From positions 1-13,629 of the forward strand of contig CALAMD010000127.1 in NCBI GenBank assembly GCA_937925695.1: 13,629 nt of DNA, written 5' to 3'. Positions within the stretch are counted from its first letter, which is position 1. Every line of letters starts with the position of its first letter. Made by a program: the position numbers and the translations under genes. Source of the DNA: an uncultured Bacillaceae bacterium (lineage in GTDB: Bacteria; Bacillota; Bacilli; Bacillales; Amphibacillaceae). Below are positions 6,080 through 13,334 of the stretch, in pieces. The notes under the pieces were generated by a model, which saw nothing but the letters and a program-made list of their open reading frames with translations, ran no database searches and had not been told where the DNA came from.

Positions 6080-6919
6080 TTATTTCTGTTTTGGAATTTT
6101 TATCGTAACTTCATAATAATCATCTAGCTCTTTTTCCGTTGCTTTAACATCTAATCCTGTTTGAGAAATCATATGTAACGATTGACGAATTGTATTCATG
6201 GCAATCCGGATATCTTTATTAATTCCCTTTAAAGTCGGTTTTTTCTTTTGCTTTTCTTTTGGTTCTTTCGCTTGTTTAACAAGTTCTTCTGTTTGTTTAA
6301 CATTTAGATCATCAGCAATTATTTTTTCTAATAATTTAACTTGTAACTCATCATCTTTCAACGTAATCAATGCTCGAGCATGTCGTTCTGTTATTTGTTT
6401 GTTTAGCAATGCATGTTGAACTTCTTCTGGTAATTTCAATAATCTCAGTTTGTTAGCAATTGTTGACTGATTTTTTCCTAATCTCTGTGCCAATGCTTCT
6501 TGAGTTAATGAGTGTAGTTTAATCAGTTTATCATAGGCAACAGCCTCTTCAATAACTGTTAACTCTTCTCTTTGTAAATTTTCAATTAAAGCAACTGATG
6601 CTGTTTCTGTGTCATTCATATCTCTAATAATGGCCGAGACCTGTTCCCATCCCAAAGATTCTACAGCTCTTAAACGACGCTCTCCAGCAATTAATTCGTA
6701 TTTATTTTGTTCAATTTTCCGAACCACTATTGGTTGGATCATGCCATGGGTATGTATTGTTTGAGCTAATTCTTTAATTTTTTCTTCATTAAAAATAGTT
6801 CTTGGTTGAAATCTGTTAGGAATGATACTTTTGATTGGTAGTTGAACAACTTCATCTGGATGGTAATCAGATTTAGTTTGATCACCAATACCAAAAATTC
6901 GATTAAATGGTTGCAACAA
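6080..6919 (-). CDS. noc: Nucleoid occlusion protein Noc
   Basis: Noc is a ParB paralogue that binds its own sites (NBS) across the chromosome and carries them to the membrane, blocking division-septum assembly over the nucleoid. The 279-residue protein begins with a short amphipathic segment (MLQPFNRIFGIG), the known membrane-targeting element. It contains the CTP box GERRLR (79-84), ENLQRE (113-118) and a helix-turn-helix (about 138-164). The four specificity positions read Q151, K157, K162 and R179, the Noc-type set, against R/T/S/G in the neighbouring Spo0J. The start is TTG at 6919, seven bases after AAAGGTGGTG; a second TTG follows at once. No NBS-like palindrome (ATTTCCCGGGAAAT) was seen in the window. 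Confidence 0.96.
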   Translation of the reverse strand: MLQPFNRIFGIGDQTKSDYHPDEVVQLPIKSIIPNRFQPRTIFNEEKIKELAQTIHTHGMIQPIVVRKIEQNKYELIAGERRLRAVESLGWEQVSAIIRDMNDTETASVALIENLQREELTVIEEAVAYDKLIKLHSLTQEALAQRLGKNQSTIANKLRLLKLPEEVQHALLNKQITERHARALITLKDDELQVKLLEKIIADDLNVKQTEELVKQAKEPKEKQKKKPTLKGINKDIRIAMNTIRQSLHMISQTGLDVKATEKELDDYYEVTIKIPKQK

Positions 6920-6972
6920 AGACCAACACCACCTTTGGTTCTCTCTTAAATAAAATGCACTTTATCATAAAT

Positions 6973-6988
6973 TGTTTCACGTGAAACA
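6973..6988. promoter_or_regulatory. parS: parS site 2 (Spo0J/ParB binding)
   Basis: A second perfect TGTTTCACGTGAAACA, inside a 22-bp perfect palindrome (6970-6991), lies 53 bases upstream of the noc start codon in the rsmG-noc gap. It is 2,775 bases from site 1, so the two sites bracket noc-soj-spo0J. Its position in the noc upstream region means bound or spreading Spo0J could influence noc transcription; this is inference. Confidence 0.97.
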
Positions 6989-7089
6989 ATTGCACAAAAT
7001 TATTCTAATATGAAAAAACAAAAGAAGTTCTCTCTTATCTTACCATATTTCACATGGAAAAGAATGTATTATTATGCTAAGGACGTTCG

Positions 7090-7806
7090 TCATTTAATCG
7101 GCTGTTTGTTTGGTACACCCGCTTTACGAGGGTATTTTTTTGGTGTATTTTTTACCTTTTCAATAAAAATAAGCGATCGTTCACTATTTTCTTTTGGTAA
7201 ATTAAATGTTTTTAACTTATCAATTTTTCCACCTAATACAGTAATTGCCTTGTTCGCATCAGATAATTCTTCCTCACCACGAGCTCCTTTCATAGCAATA
7301 AACATACCATCTTTCTTAACAAGCGGTAAACAGTACTCACTTAATACCGACATCCGAGCGACAGCCCTAGCTAAAACAACATCATAGCTTTCGCGGTAAG
7401 TTTTATTTTGTCCAAAGTCTTCTGCTCGACTATGAAAAAAGTGAACATTATTTAATTGTAACCGATCAACTAACGTTTGCAAAAAATCAATTCTCTTTTG
7501 TAATGAATCGACAATCGATACATGTATTTGTGGAAAACAAATTTTAAGAGGAATACTAGGAAAACCCGCACCTGAACCAACATCACATATATGTAAATGT
7601 TTTTTAAATGGATAATAAAAAGAAGGGGTTAATGAATCATAAAAATGTTTTAAATAAACTTCATCCTGATCAGTAATAGCTGTTAAATTTACTTTTTCAT
7701 TCCATTCAATTAAGGTTTGATAGTAAATAGCAAACTGATCAAGTTGTTTTTCAGTTAACACAATATCTTGTTCAGCTAAATATTGAGTGAATTTTTGAGG
7801 ATTCAT
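7090..7806 (-). CDS. rsmG: 16S rRNA (guanine-N7)-methyltransferase RsmG (GidB)
   Basis: RsmG uses S-adenosylmethionine to methylate N7 of a conserved guanine in the 530 loop of 16S rRNA (G527 in E. coli numbering). Loss of the homologue gives low-level streptomycin resistance in several bacteria. The 238-residue protein has the N-terminal segment IEWNEKVNLTAITD (about 33-46), the SAM-binding glycine motif DVGSGAGFPSIPL (75-87), LARAVA (about 145-150), and the typical C terminus KYPRKAGVPNK. ATG at 7806 follows AAGGAGAAAG. It is the third gene of mnmE-mnmG-rsmG, 67 bases after the mnmG stop, with a long hairpin in that gap. No clear terminator follows it, so some read-through into noc is possible. 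Confidence 0.97.
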   Translation of the reverse strand: MNPQKFTQYLAEQDIVLTEKQLDQFAIYYQTLIEWNEKVNLTAITDQDEVYLKHFYDSLTPSFYYPFKKHLHICDVGSGAGFPSIPLKICFPQIHVSIVDSLQKRIDFLQTLVDRLQLNNVHFFHSRAEDFGQNKTYRESYDVVLARAVARMSVLSEYCLPLVKKDGMFIAMKGARGEEELSDANKAITVLGGKIDKLKTFNLPKENSERSLIFIEKVKNTPKKYPRKAGVPNKQPIK

Positions 7807-7829
7807 AAACTTTCTCCTTATGTAAATTA

Positions 7830-7863
7830 ATCAAAAGCCTATCAAAATAGATAAGCTTTTGAT
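7830..7863 (-). other. Intergenic hairpin between mnmG and rsmG
   Basis: Positions 7830-7843 pair with 7850-7863 in a 14-bp stem with a six-base loop, 10 bases after the mnmG stop. At one position the minus-strand RNA has a G-U pair whereas the plus-strand copy would have an A-C mismatch, so the structure fits leftward RNA better. It is followed by TAATTT rather than a clean T-run. It could therefore be an attenuator, an mRNA-stabilising 3' end or a processing site rather than a full terminator. Confidence 0.6.
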
Positions 7864-7873
7864 CAAAATATAG

Positions 7874-9763
7874 TTAATTTGCTACGCGAGCAATTCTTCC
7901 TTGTTCCAAATATACAATCAATATAGATATATCTGATGGTGTCACACCAGATGTTCTAGATGCTTGCCCTACAGACAATGGACGTACTTTTTTTAGTCTT
8001 TCTCTTGCTTCCGTTGATAATCCACTAATTGCATCGTAATCGATATTATGAGGAATTTTTTTAGATTCAAGCTTTAACATTTTCTTCACTTGTTCGTTCG
8101 CTTTTTTAATATAACCTTCATATTTTACTTGGATTTCTACTTGTTCTTTAACATCGTCTGGCAAATCAGCATTGCTACTACCAATTAATTTTTCAATTAA
8201 CTCATAACTAATTTCAGGTCGTTTCAATAAGTTAGACGCTCTTACTGCATCCTTTAGTGGTGTTGATTGTACTTGACGTAACTTATCTTGTACCTCTTCA
8301 TCTGGTTTAATGATCACATCATATAAACGTTGTACTTCTTGTTCAATCAATTCCTTTTTAGTAATAAAACGTTGGTAACGTTCTTCACTGATTAATCCAA
8401 GTTGATGACCTAATTCTGTTAAGCGTAGATCTGCATTATCATGTCTTAGCAGTAAACGATACTCTGCTCTAGAAGTAAGTAACCGATATGGTTCTCTTGT
8501 ACCCTTCGTTACCAGATCATCAATCATTACACCGATATAAGCTTGAGAGCGATCTAAAATAAATGGTTCTTTTCCTAATACTTTTAGGGCAGCATTGATG
8601 CCGGCAATAATACCTTGCCCTGCTGCTTCCTCATAACCTGATGTACCATTCACTTGCCCAGCGGTAAATAATCCAGGAACCTGTTTTGTCTCTAACGTTG
8701 GCCATAACTGGGTTGGAACAATTGCATCATATTCTATGGCATAACCTGCACGCATAATTTCAGCATTTTCTAATCCAGGTATGGTTTGAAGCATTTTATT
8801 TTGTATTGATTCAGGTAATGAAGTTGACATCCCTTGAACATACACTTCATCCGTATCCCGACCTTCTGGTTCAAGAAATACTTGGTGTCTTGGTTTATCA
8901 TGAAAACGAACAATTTTATCTTCAATAGATGGGCAATATCTTGGTCCAGCACCTTTAGTCATACCAGAATACATGGATGACAAACTTAAATTTTCATCAA
9001 TTATTTTATGGGTTTCTTCATTCGTATAAGTTAACCAACAAGGTATTTGATCGGTAATAAATTCTGTTGTTTCGTATGAAAATCCTTGAGGTTTATCATC
9101 GCCTTGTTGAATTTCTGTTTTAGAATAATCAATTGACTTACTGTTAACACGTGGTGGTGTTCCTGTTTTAAACCGTACTAATCTCAAACCTAATTCTTCA
9201 AGATGTTCTGAAAGTTTCACAGAAACCCGTTGATTATTAGGACCACTTTCATACTCTAGATCACCAATTAACACTTTACCACGCATAAATGTACCAGTAG
9301 TCATGATCACTGCTGGTGCATAATAGGCTGCCTTCGTTTCTGTAATGACGCCTTTACATACACCATCTTCAATGATGAGCCGATCAACCATACCTTGCTT
9401 TAATGTTAGATTTTCTTCATTCTCTAACAATTTTTTCATTTCCTCTGAATATAGCGCCTTATCTGCTTGTGCACGTAAAGCTTGAACTGCTGGTCCTTTA
9501 CTAGTATTCAACATTCTCATTTGAATATAAGTTTTATCGATCACTTTTCCCATTACGCCGCCGAGTGCATCTATTTCTCTCACAACGATCCCTTTAGCTG
9601 GTCCACCAATTGACGGATTACATGGCATAAAAGCAATCATATCTAAATTTAAGGTAAGCATAAGTGTTTTAGCACCCATTCGAGCCGCTGCAACACCAGC
9701 TTCACACCCTGCATGACCTGCACCAATTACGATTACATCATAATGACCTGCATCATATTGCAT
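7874..9763 (-). CDS. mnmG: tRNA uridine-5-carboxymethylaminomethyl modification enzyme MnmG (GidA)
   Basis: MnmG is the FAD- and NADH-dependent partner of MnmE. The heterotetramer installs carboxymethylaminomethyl groups at C5 of the wobble uridine (U34) of certain tRNAs, supporting accurate decoding. The 629-residue protein begins MQYDAGHYDVIVIGAGHAGC, with the dinucleotide-binding GAGHAG at 14-19. It carries the cysteine in MPCNPSIGG (C48) and in PRYCPS (C277), the two cysteines known to matter in this family, and GYEEAAGQG near 390. The frame is open to a TTG at 9799, but I chose the ATG at 9763 because AAGGAAGGTG lies six bases before it. This gives the usual length (about 628) and places it 20 bases after the mnmE stop. 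Confidence 0.97.
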   Translation of the reverse strand: MQYDAGHYDVIVIGAGHAGCEAGVAAARMGAKTLMLTLNLDMIAFMPCNPSIGGPAKGIVVREIDALGGVMGKVIDKTYIQMRMLNTSKGPAVQALRAQADKALYSEEMKKLLENEENLTLKQGMVDRLIIEDGVCKGVITETKAAYYAPAVIMTTGTFMRGKVLIGDLEYESGPNNQRVSVKLSEHLEELGLRLVRFKTGTPPRVNSKSIDYSKTEIQQGDDKPQGFSYETTEFITDQIPCWLTYTNEETHKIIDENLSLSSMYSGMTKGAGPRYCPSIEDKIVRFHDKPRHQVFLEPEGRDTDEVYVQGMSTSLPESIQNKMLQTIPGLENAEIMRAGYAIEYDAIVPTQLWPTLETKQVPGLFTAGQVNGTSGYEEAAGQGIIAGINAALKVLGKEPFILDRSQAYIGVMIDDLVTKGTREPYRLLTSRAEYRLLLRHDNADLRLTELGHQLGLISEERYQRFITKKELIEQEVQRLYDVIIKPDEEVQDKLRQVQSTPLKDAVRASNLLKRPEISYELIEKLIGSSNADLPDDVKEQVEIQVKYEGYIKKANEQVKKMLKLESKKIPHNIDYDAISGLSTEARERLKKVRPLSVGQASRTSGVTPSDISILIVYLEQGRIARVAN

Positions 9764-9783
9764 TTTTTTCACCTTCCTTTTTT

Positions 9784-11163
9784 TTATTTTCCTAAACAAA
9801 ACTGTGAGAATAGTTGATCAATTAATTGATCGCTAGCCGTTTCACCAATAATTTCCCCTAAAAATTCCCACGTTCTCGTCACATCAATTTGGACAATATC
9901 AAGGGGCATATTCATTTCTATACTTTCCATTGCATCTTCTAATGCTTGTTTTGCCTCATTTAATAACTGAATATGACGAGCATTCGATACATAAGTTAAA
10001 TCATTGTGATCTATTTCACCTGAAAAGAAGAGATTGGTTATCGTTTCTTCTAAATCATCGATACCCTCTTCTTCTTTTAAAGATGTAGTAATAATCGGTT
10101 TGCCTTTTGCTAACTTGTTAACTTTTTCTAAGTCTATTTTCCTTGGTAAATCCGTTTTATTCACAATAATAATGGCTTCTAATTCTTCTATTGCTTCAAA
10201 TAAAGCTAAATCCTCATCTGTGAGAGGTTCATTATAATTTAAAACAAACAAAATTAGATCAGAATCTGCCAACACTTTTTTTGCTTTATCGACACCAATT
10301 TGTTCAACAACATCATCAGTTTCTCTTATTCCTGCTGTATCAATTAAACGAAGGGGAATGCCACGAACATTAACATACTCTTCAATCGTGTCCCTTGTAG
10401 TGCCAGGTATTTCTGTCACGATCGCTTTCGTTTCTTGTACTAAAGCATTCATCAGTGATGATTTGCCTACATTTGGCCGCCCAATAATACCAGTGGCAAT
10501 GCCTTCCCGAATTATTTTCCCTTGTTTAGCAACCGCTAATAATTTATTGATTTCAGCGTGTACTTCTTTCGTATTGGTCCGCATCATTTCATGGGACATT
10601 TCTTCAACATCATCATATTCTGGATAATCGATATTTACTTCAACATGGGCAATCACTTCAAGTAATTTTTGACGAAGATTTTTAATTAGCTTAGATAAAC
10701 GGCCATCAATCTGGCTTAACGCAACATTCATTGCTTTATCTGTTTTTGCTCTAATTAAATCCATTACAGCTTCAGCTTGTGACAAATCAATTCTTCCATT
10801 TAAAAAAGCACGTTTCGTAAATTCACCTGGTTCGGCAAGTCTAGCGCCTTGACTTAACACTAATTCTAATACCCGATTTACTGATACAATACCACCATGA
10901 CAATTTATTTCCACAATATCTTCTCTCGTATATGTTTTCGGTGCTTTAAAAACTGAAACAAATACCTCTTCAACTAATTCATCAGTTCTCGGATCAATAA
11001 TTTTTCCGTAATGGATTGTATGTGAATCAACCTTTGTCAAATCTTTTCCTTGATATATTTGATTACTAATGGCTATTGCTTGTGGGCCACTAATCCTAAC
11101 AATTCCAATGGCACCTTCACCAATCGGTGTTGATATCGCTGTAATAGTATCTTCATGGTTCAT
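9784..11163 (-). CDS. mnmE: tRNA modification GTPase MnmE (TrmE/ThdF)
   Basis: MnmE is the potassium-activated GTPase that works with MnmG on U34 of tRNA and binds the folate one-carbon donor. The 459-residue protein has an N-terminal formyl-THF-binding domain (about 1-118), a helical domain, and an inserted G domain. The G domain has G1 GRPNVGKSS (228-236), G2 PGTTRDT (253-259), G3 DTAG (275-278) and G4 NKTD (335-338). It ends in CLGK, the C-x-G-K terminus that supplies the catalytic cysteine. The frame extends to an ATG at 11181, but the ribosome-binding site GCAGGAGGTGATT lies inside that extension. The ATG at 11163 is therefore the start and gives the typical length of 459. It is the first gene of mnmE-mnmG-rsmG. 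Confidence 0.97.
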   Translation of the reverse strand: MNHEDTITAISTPIGEGAIGIVRISGPQAIAISNQIYQGKDLTKVDSHTIHYGKIIDPRTDELVEEVFVSVFKAPKTYTREDIVEINCHGGIVSVNRVLELVLSQGARLAEPGEFTKRAFLNGRIDLSQAEAVMDLIRAKTDKAMNVALSQIDGRLSKLIKNLRQKLLEVIAHVEVNIDYPEYDDVEEMSHEMMRTNTKEVHAEINKLLAVAKQGKIIREGIATGIIGRPNVGKSSLMNALVQETKAIVTEIPGTTRDTIEEYVNVRGIPLRLIDTAGIRETDDVVEQIGVDKAKKVLADSDLILFVLNYNEPLTDEDLALFEAIEELEAIIIVNKTDLPRKIDLEKVNKLAKGKPIITTSLKEEEGIDDLEETITNLFFSGEIDHNDLTYVSNARHIQLLNEAKQALEDAMESIEMNMPLDIVQIDVTRTWEFLGEIIGETASDQLIDQLFSQFCLGK

Positions 11164-11222
11164 GGCAATCACCTCCTGCATTAAAATTATGAGCTTATAA
11201 AATACTATTTAATCAATCTATA

Positions 11223-11245
11223 TCAGGTCTTATGCCAAGTCCTGA
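11223..11245. repeat. Inverted repeat overlapping the mnmE promoter region
   Basis: TCAGG (11223-11227) and CCTGA (11241-11245) form a perfect inverted repeat, with a second, inner CTT/AAG pairing separated by an A-A mismatch and a five-base loop. It overlaps the edge of the candidate -10 (11244-11249) and covers the predicted start site. It could be an operator or, if transcribed, a short leader hairpin. Function unknown. Confidence 0.4.
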
Positions 11246-11272
11246 CATAGTAGAATAACACAAATTTGTCAA
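11244..11272 (-). promoter_or_regulatory. Candidate promoter of mnmE-mnmG-rsmG
   Basis: Minus strand: a perfect -35 TTGACA (11267-11272) lies 17 bases from a weak -10 TATGTC (11244-11249). The predicted start near 11237 is about 75 bases upstream of the mnmE ATG. The -35 overlaps a 10-bp palindrome, ACAAATTTGT (11260-11269). The poor -10 suggests either a weak or an activated promoter. Confidence 0.45.
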
Positions 11273-11281
11273 AAAATAAAC

Positions 11282-11299
11282 TTATCCACAGTGGATATC
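11282..11299. promoter_or_regulatory. DnaA box with overlapping inverted partial box
   Basis: TTATCCACA at 11282-11290 is a perfect consensus DnaA box. It is immediately followed by GTGGATAT, so 11284-11298 is a 15-base palindrome (TATCCAC-A-GTGGATA). The complementary strand carries a second, seven-of-nine box. It lies 10 bases upstream of the candidate mnmE -35, in the jag-mnmE gap and within about 2.5 kb of the expected dnaA/oriC. DnaA binding is predicted from the match only. Confidence 0.6.
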
Positions 11300-11364
11300 T
11301 TTGAGAACTTTTCCAAATTTAACAATTTTCTTGATTAGATAATCATTACATAAAAAAACAAAAT

Positions 11365-11388
11365 AAAAACCCTAGGTTAACTAGGGTT
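11365..11388 (-). terminator. Rho-independent terminator of rpmH-rnpA-yidC-jag
   Basis: AACCCTAG (minus strand, 11381-11388) pairs perfectly with CTAGGGTT (11368-11375) around a five-base loop and is followed by TTTTTATTTTG on the minus strand. It sits 17 bases after the jag stop. The hairpin ends the ribosomal/secretion operon before the mnmE promoter region. Confidence 0.88.
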
Positions 11389-11404
11389 AATTGAATTCGT
11401 TCCA

Positions 11405-12019
11405 TTAAGGTTGAACAACAATATAGCGATGTGGTTCATTTCCATCTGAATAAGTACTGACATCATCACGATGTTGCAAAGCATTATGAATAATTTTTCG
11501 TTCAAAGGCTGGCATTGGTTCTAGTGAGATTTTTTTATTCAGACGGACAGCCTTATCTGCCATTCTCATAGCTAGAGATTCTAAAGTTGCTTTCCTTCTA
11601 TTGCGGTACCCTTCTGCATCGAGGGTCACGCGATAATATTGGTCACTATTTTTATTAATGACCAATTGAACAAGGTATTGCAAAGCATTTAATGTTTGGC
11701 CCCGTTTTCCTATGAGCAAGGCAATTTTTTCGCCTTTGAATTCAAAGGTAACATGGTCATTGTTTACTGTTGTGACGATATTAACTTCTAATCCCATCTG
11801 TCTCGTAATATCTTTTAAAAATTTTTCTGTTTCTTCTATCGGATTTTTCTTTAACCTTACGCTAACGATGGAAAGTTTAGAGCCAAATATACCTAGAAAT
11901 CCTTTTTTACCTTCATCAATGATTGTTATTTCTACCTGGTCCCTAGTTGTGTTTAACTGCTTCAATGCTGATTGGACCGCTTCCTCTACGGTTTGTCCAC
12001 TAGCAGTTACCTCTCTCAC
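11405..12019 (-). CDS. jag: RNA-binding protein Jag (KhpB/EloR family)
   Basis: Jag is a cytoplasmic RNA-binding protein encoded next to the YidC insertase. Its homologues (KhpB/EloR) control cell elongation and envelope genes in other Firmicutes. The 204-residue protein has an N-terminal Jag_N domain with KKGFLGIFG (38-46), a KH domain with the GxxG loop GKRG (104-107), and a C-terminal R3H domain with the R-x3-H motif at R174-H178. The start is GTG at 12019. GGAGGAGG lies six bases upstream, and the GTG overlaps the yidC stop (GTGA), indicating translational coupling. The domain order is complete. Confidence 0.96.
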   Translation of the reverse strand: MREVTASGQTVEEAVQSALKQLNTTRDQVEITIIDEGKKGFLGIFGSKLSIVSVRLKKNPIEETEKFLKDITRQMGLEVNIVTTVNNDHVTFEFKGEKIALLIGKRGQTLNALQYLVQLVINKNSDQYYRVTLDAEGYRNRRKATLESLAMRMADKAVRLNKKISLEPMPAFERKIIHNALQHRDDVSTYSDGNEPHRYIVVQP

Positions 12020-12795
12020 TTTGTTCCTCCTCCAATATTAGCGTTTTTCATCATTGGTCTACGAATTAACATAGTTTGAGCAACCATAAACACATTACCT
12101 ACAACCCAATACAATGCTAAAGCAGATGGTAAAACTAAAGCAAAGACTGTGATCATGATCGGCATCACATATAGCATGACTTTCATTTGCGGGTTATTTC
12201 CAGTTGGATTATCTGCCATCATTAATTTTTGTTGTAAATATGTTGCCACACCCGTAATTAATGGAAGGATAAAGTACGGGTCAGGAGTACCTAATTGTAC
12301 CCAAAGAAAAGTACCTTCTTTAATTGCGTGTGTACGCATAATCGCATGGTACATTGCGAGTAATATTGGCATTTGAATAAAAATCGGTAAACAACCAGCT
12401 AAAGGATTAACACCATGTTTTTGGAATAATGCAAGTTGTTCTTCTTGTAACTTTTTCTGGGTATTGGCATCTTTAGAACTATATTTTTTTTGTAACTCTT
12501 GTAATTCTGGTTGAATCCTTTGCATCGCTTGTTGACTTTTAATTTGCTTTACATTTAGTGGTACTAACAATGTACGTACTAAAAAAGTAACAATAATGAT
12601 CGCAATACCATAACTGCCGCCAAATAAATCAGCAAAAAAAGTAATTGTTAGCGACAACGGATAAACAAAAACAGTATTCCAAAATCCTGTACTTGATGAA
12701 TCAATGGGATCATTAATTTGCGTACAGCCCGATAAAAACAAAACTAACCCTATTAAACCTAGAACGAATAGAAGTTTTTTAGTACGACCTTTCAA
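12016..12795 (-). CDS. yidC: Membrane protein insertase YidC (SpoIIIJ type)
   Basis: YidC/Oxa1-family insertase that inserts and folds membrane proteins alone or with SecYEG; the SpoIIIJ paralogue in B. subtilis is also needed for forespore-stage sporulation. The 259-residue protein has a lipoprotein signal peptide with lipobox LSGC, so C24 is the lipidated cysteine. It has five membrane segments. The arginine that lines the hydrophilic groove is R74 (in FLVRTLLVPL), and a charged cytoplasmic loop (about 82-112) and HGVNPLAGCLPIFIQMPIL (about 120-140) are typical. The start is TTG at 12795 with TAGGAGG eight bases upstream. It overlaps jag by four bases and lies 92 bases after rnpA. B. subtilis has a second YidC (YqjG) elsewhere; its presence here cannot be judged. 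Confidence 0.96.
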   Translation of the reverse strand: MKGRTKKLLFVLGLIGLVLFLSGCTQINDPIDSSSTGFWNTVFVYPLSLTITFFADLFGGSYGIAIIIVTFLVRTLLVPLNVKQIKSQQAMQRIQPELQELQKKYSSKDANTQKKLQEEQLALFQKHGVNPLAGCLPIFIQMPILLAMYHAIMRTHAIKEGTFLWVQLGTPDPYFILPLITGVATYLQQKLMMADNPTGNNPQMKVMLYVMPIMITVFALVLPSALALYWVVGNVFMVAQTMLIRRPMMKNANIGGGTK

Positions 12796-12887
12796 TTACG
12801 TTTCCTCCTAAACTTGACGGACCAAATATAAATGATAGTTAACTACTATATTAACACTATTTTACAAAAAAACGCCATCAAATTATG

Positions 12888-13226
12888 TCATTTAAATAAA
12901 TTTTGTTTCATTAATAAATGCTGCAAACTTTTTTTTATTTCATGATAATTCATCGTTTTACTTGGTTTTCTCGCTATGATGATGATATCAAACGTCGGTT
13001 TAATCTTATCTTTATATTCATTAAATGCCTCGCGTAAGTAACGTTTGATTCGATTTCTATCAACGGCATTTCCTATTTTTTTACCTACAGATAAACCTAT
13101 TCGAAAATGAGTTTGTGCTTGTTTCTCCATATAATATATGACTAGCTGTCTATTAGCAAAGGATTTACCATGTTTAAAAATATACTGAAATTCTTTATTC
13201 GCTTTAATCCTGAATGCTTTTTTCAT
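12888..13226 (-). CDS. rnpA: Ribonuclease P protein component
   Basis: RnpA is the protein subunit that helps the RNase P RNA bind precursor tRNA and remove its 5' leader. The 112-residue protein reads MKKAFRIKANKEFQYIF and contains the RNR box GLSVGKKIGNAVDRNRIKR (44-62), which forms the RNA-binding helix, then IIIARKP near 84. The frame is open to GTG at 13235 and has ATGs at 13229 and 13226. I chose 13226 because the AGGTGG site is then five bases away and because homologues start with this MKK. The gene follows rpmH after an intergenic hairpin with a T-run. Confidence 0.96.
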   Translation of the reverse strand: MKKAFRIKANKEFQYIFKHGKSFANRQLVIYYMEKQAQTHFRIGLSVGKKIGNAVDRNRIKRYLREAFNEYKDKIKPTFDIIIIARKPSKTMNYHEIKKSLQHLLMKQNLFK

Positions 13227-13299
13227 CATAACCACCTATTTTTACTAATATTAACAGCTAGAATTTATAGTTCTCTTTTAATCATTCTCCTATAAGCGT

Positions 13300-13330
13300 A
13301 AAAAGACCACTGACAATATTTCAGTGGCCT
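13300..13330 (-). terminator. Intergenic terminator/attenuator between rpmH and rnpA
   Basis: A 10-bp stem (13321-13330 with 13304-13313, one G-U pair, seven-base loop) is followed on the minus strand by five T. It begins four bases after the rpmH stop. Since rnpA has no obvious promoter of its own, partial termination here would let far more L34 than RNase P protein be made from one promoter. Partial read-through is inference. Confidence 0.8.
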
Positions 13331-13334
13331 ACTT

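Noticed and set aside
7046..7061. parS-like sequence TATTTCACATGGAAAA in the rsmG-noc gap
   Set aside because: Only 12 of 16 positions match and the CACGTG core is lost, so binding is unlikely.
6920..7089. noc promoter with parS in the spacer (TTGTTT, 17 bases, GATAAA)
   Set aside because: Both hexamers are poor (three and four of six) and are partly parS itself; an alternative TGGTAAGAT has no -35. The evidence is too weak for a feature.
7010..7387. Rightward open frame of 125 codons starting between noc and rsmG
   Set aside because: Most of it is the complement of rsmG, it has no ribosome-binding site, and its residues show no recognisable domain.
9764..9799. Longer mnmG beginning at TTG 9799 and overlapping the mnmE end
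   Set aside because: The strong ribosome-binding site is inside this extension and homologues start at the ATG at 9763.
10622..10630. Near DnaA box (TCTGGATAA) inside mnmE
   Set aside because: One mismatch in a core G position, and it lies within conserved coding sequence without neighbouring boxes.
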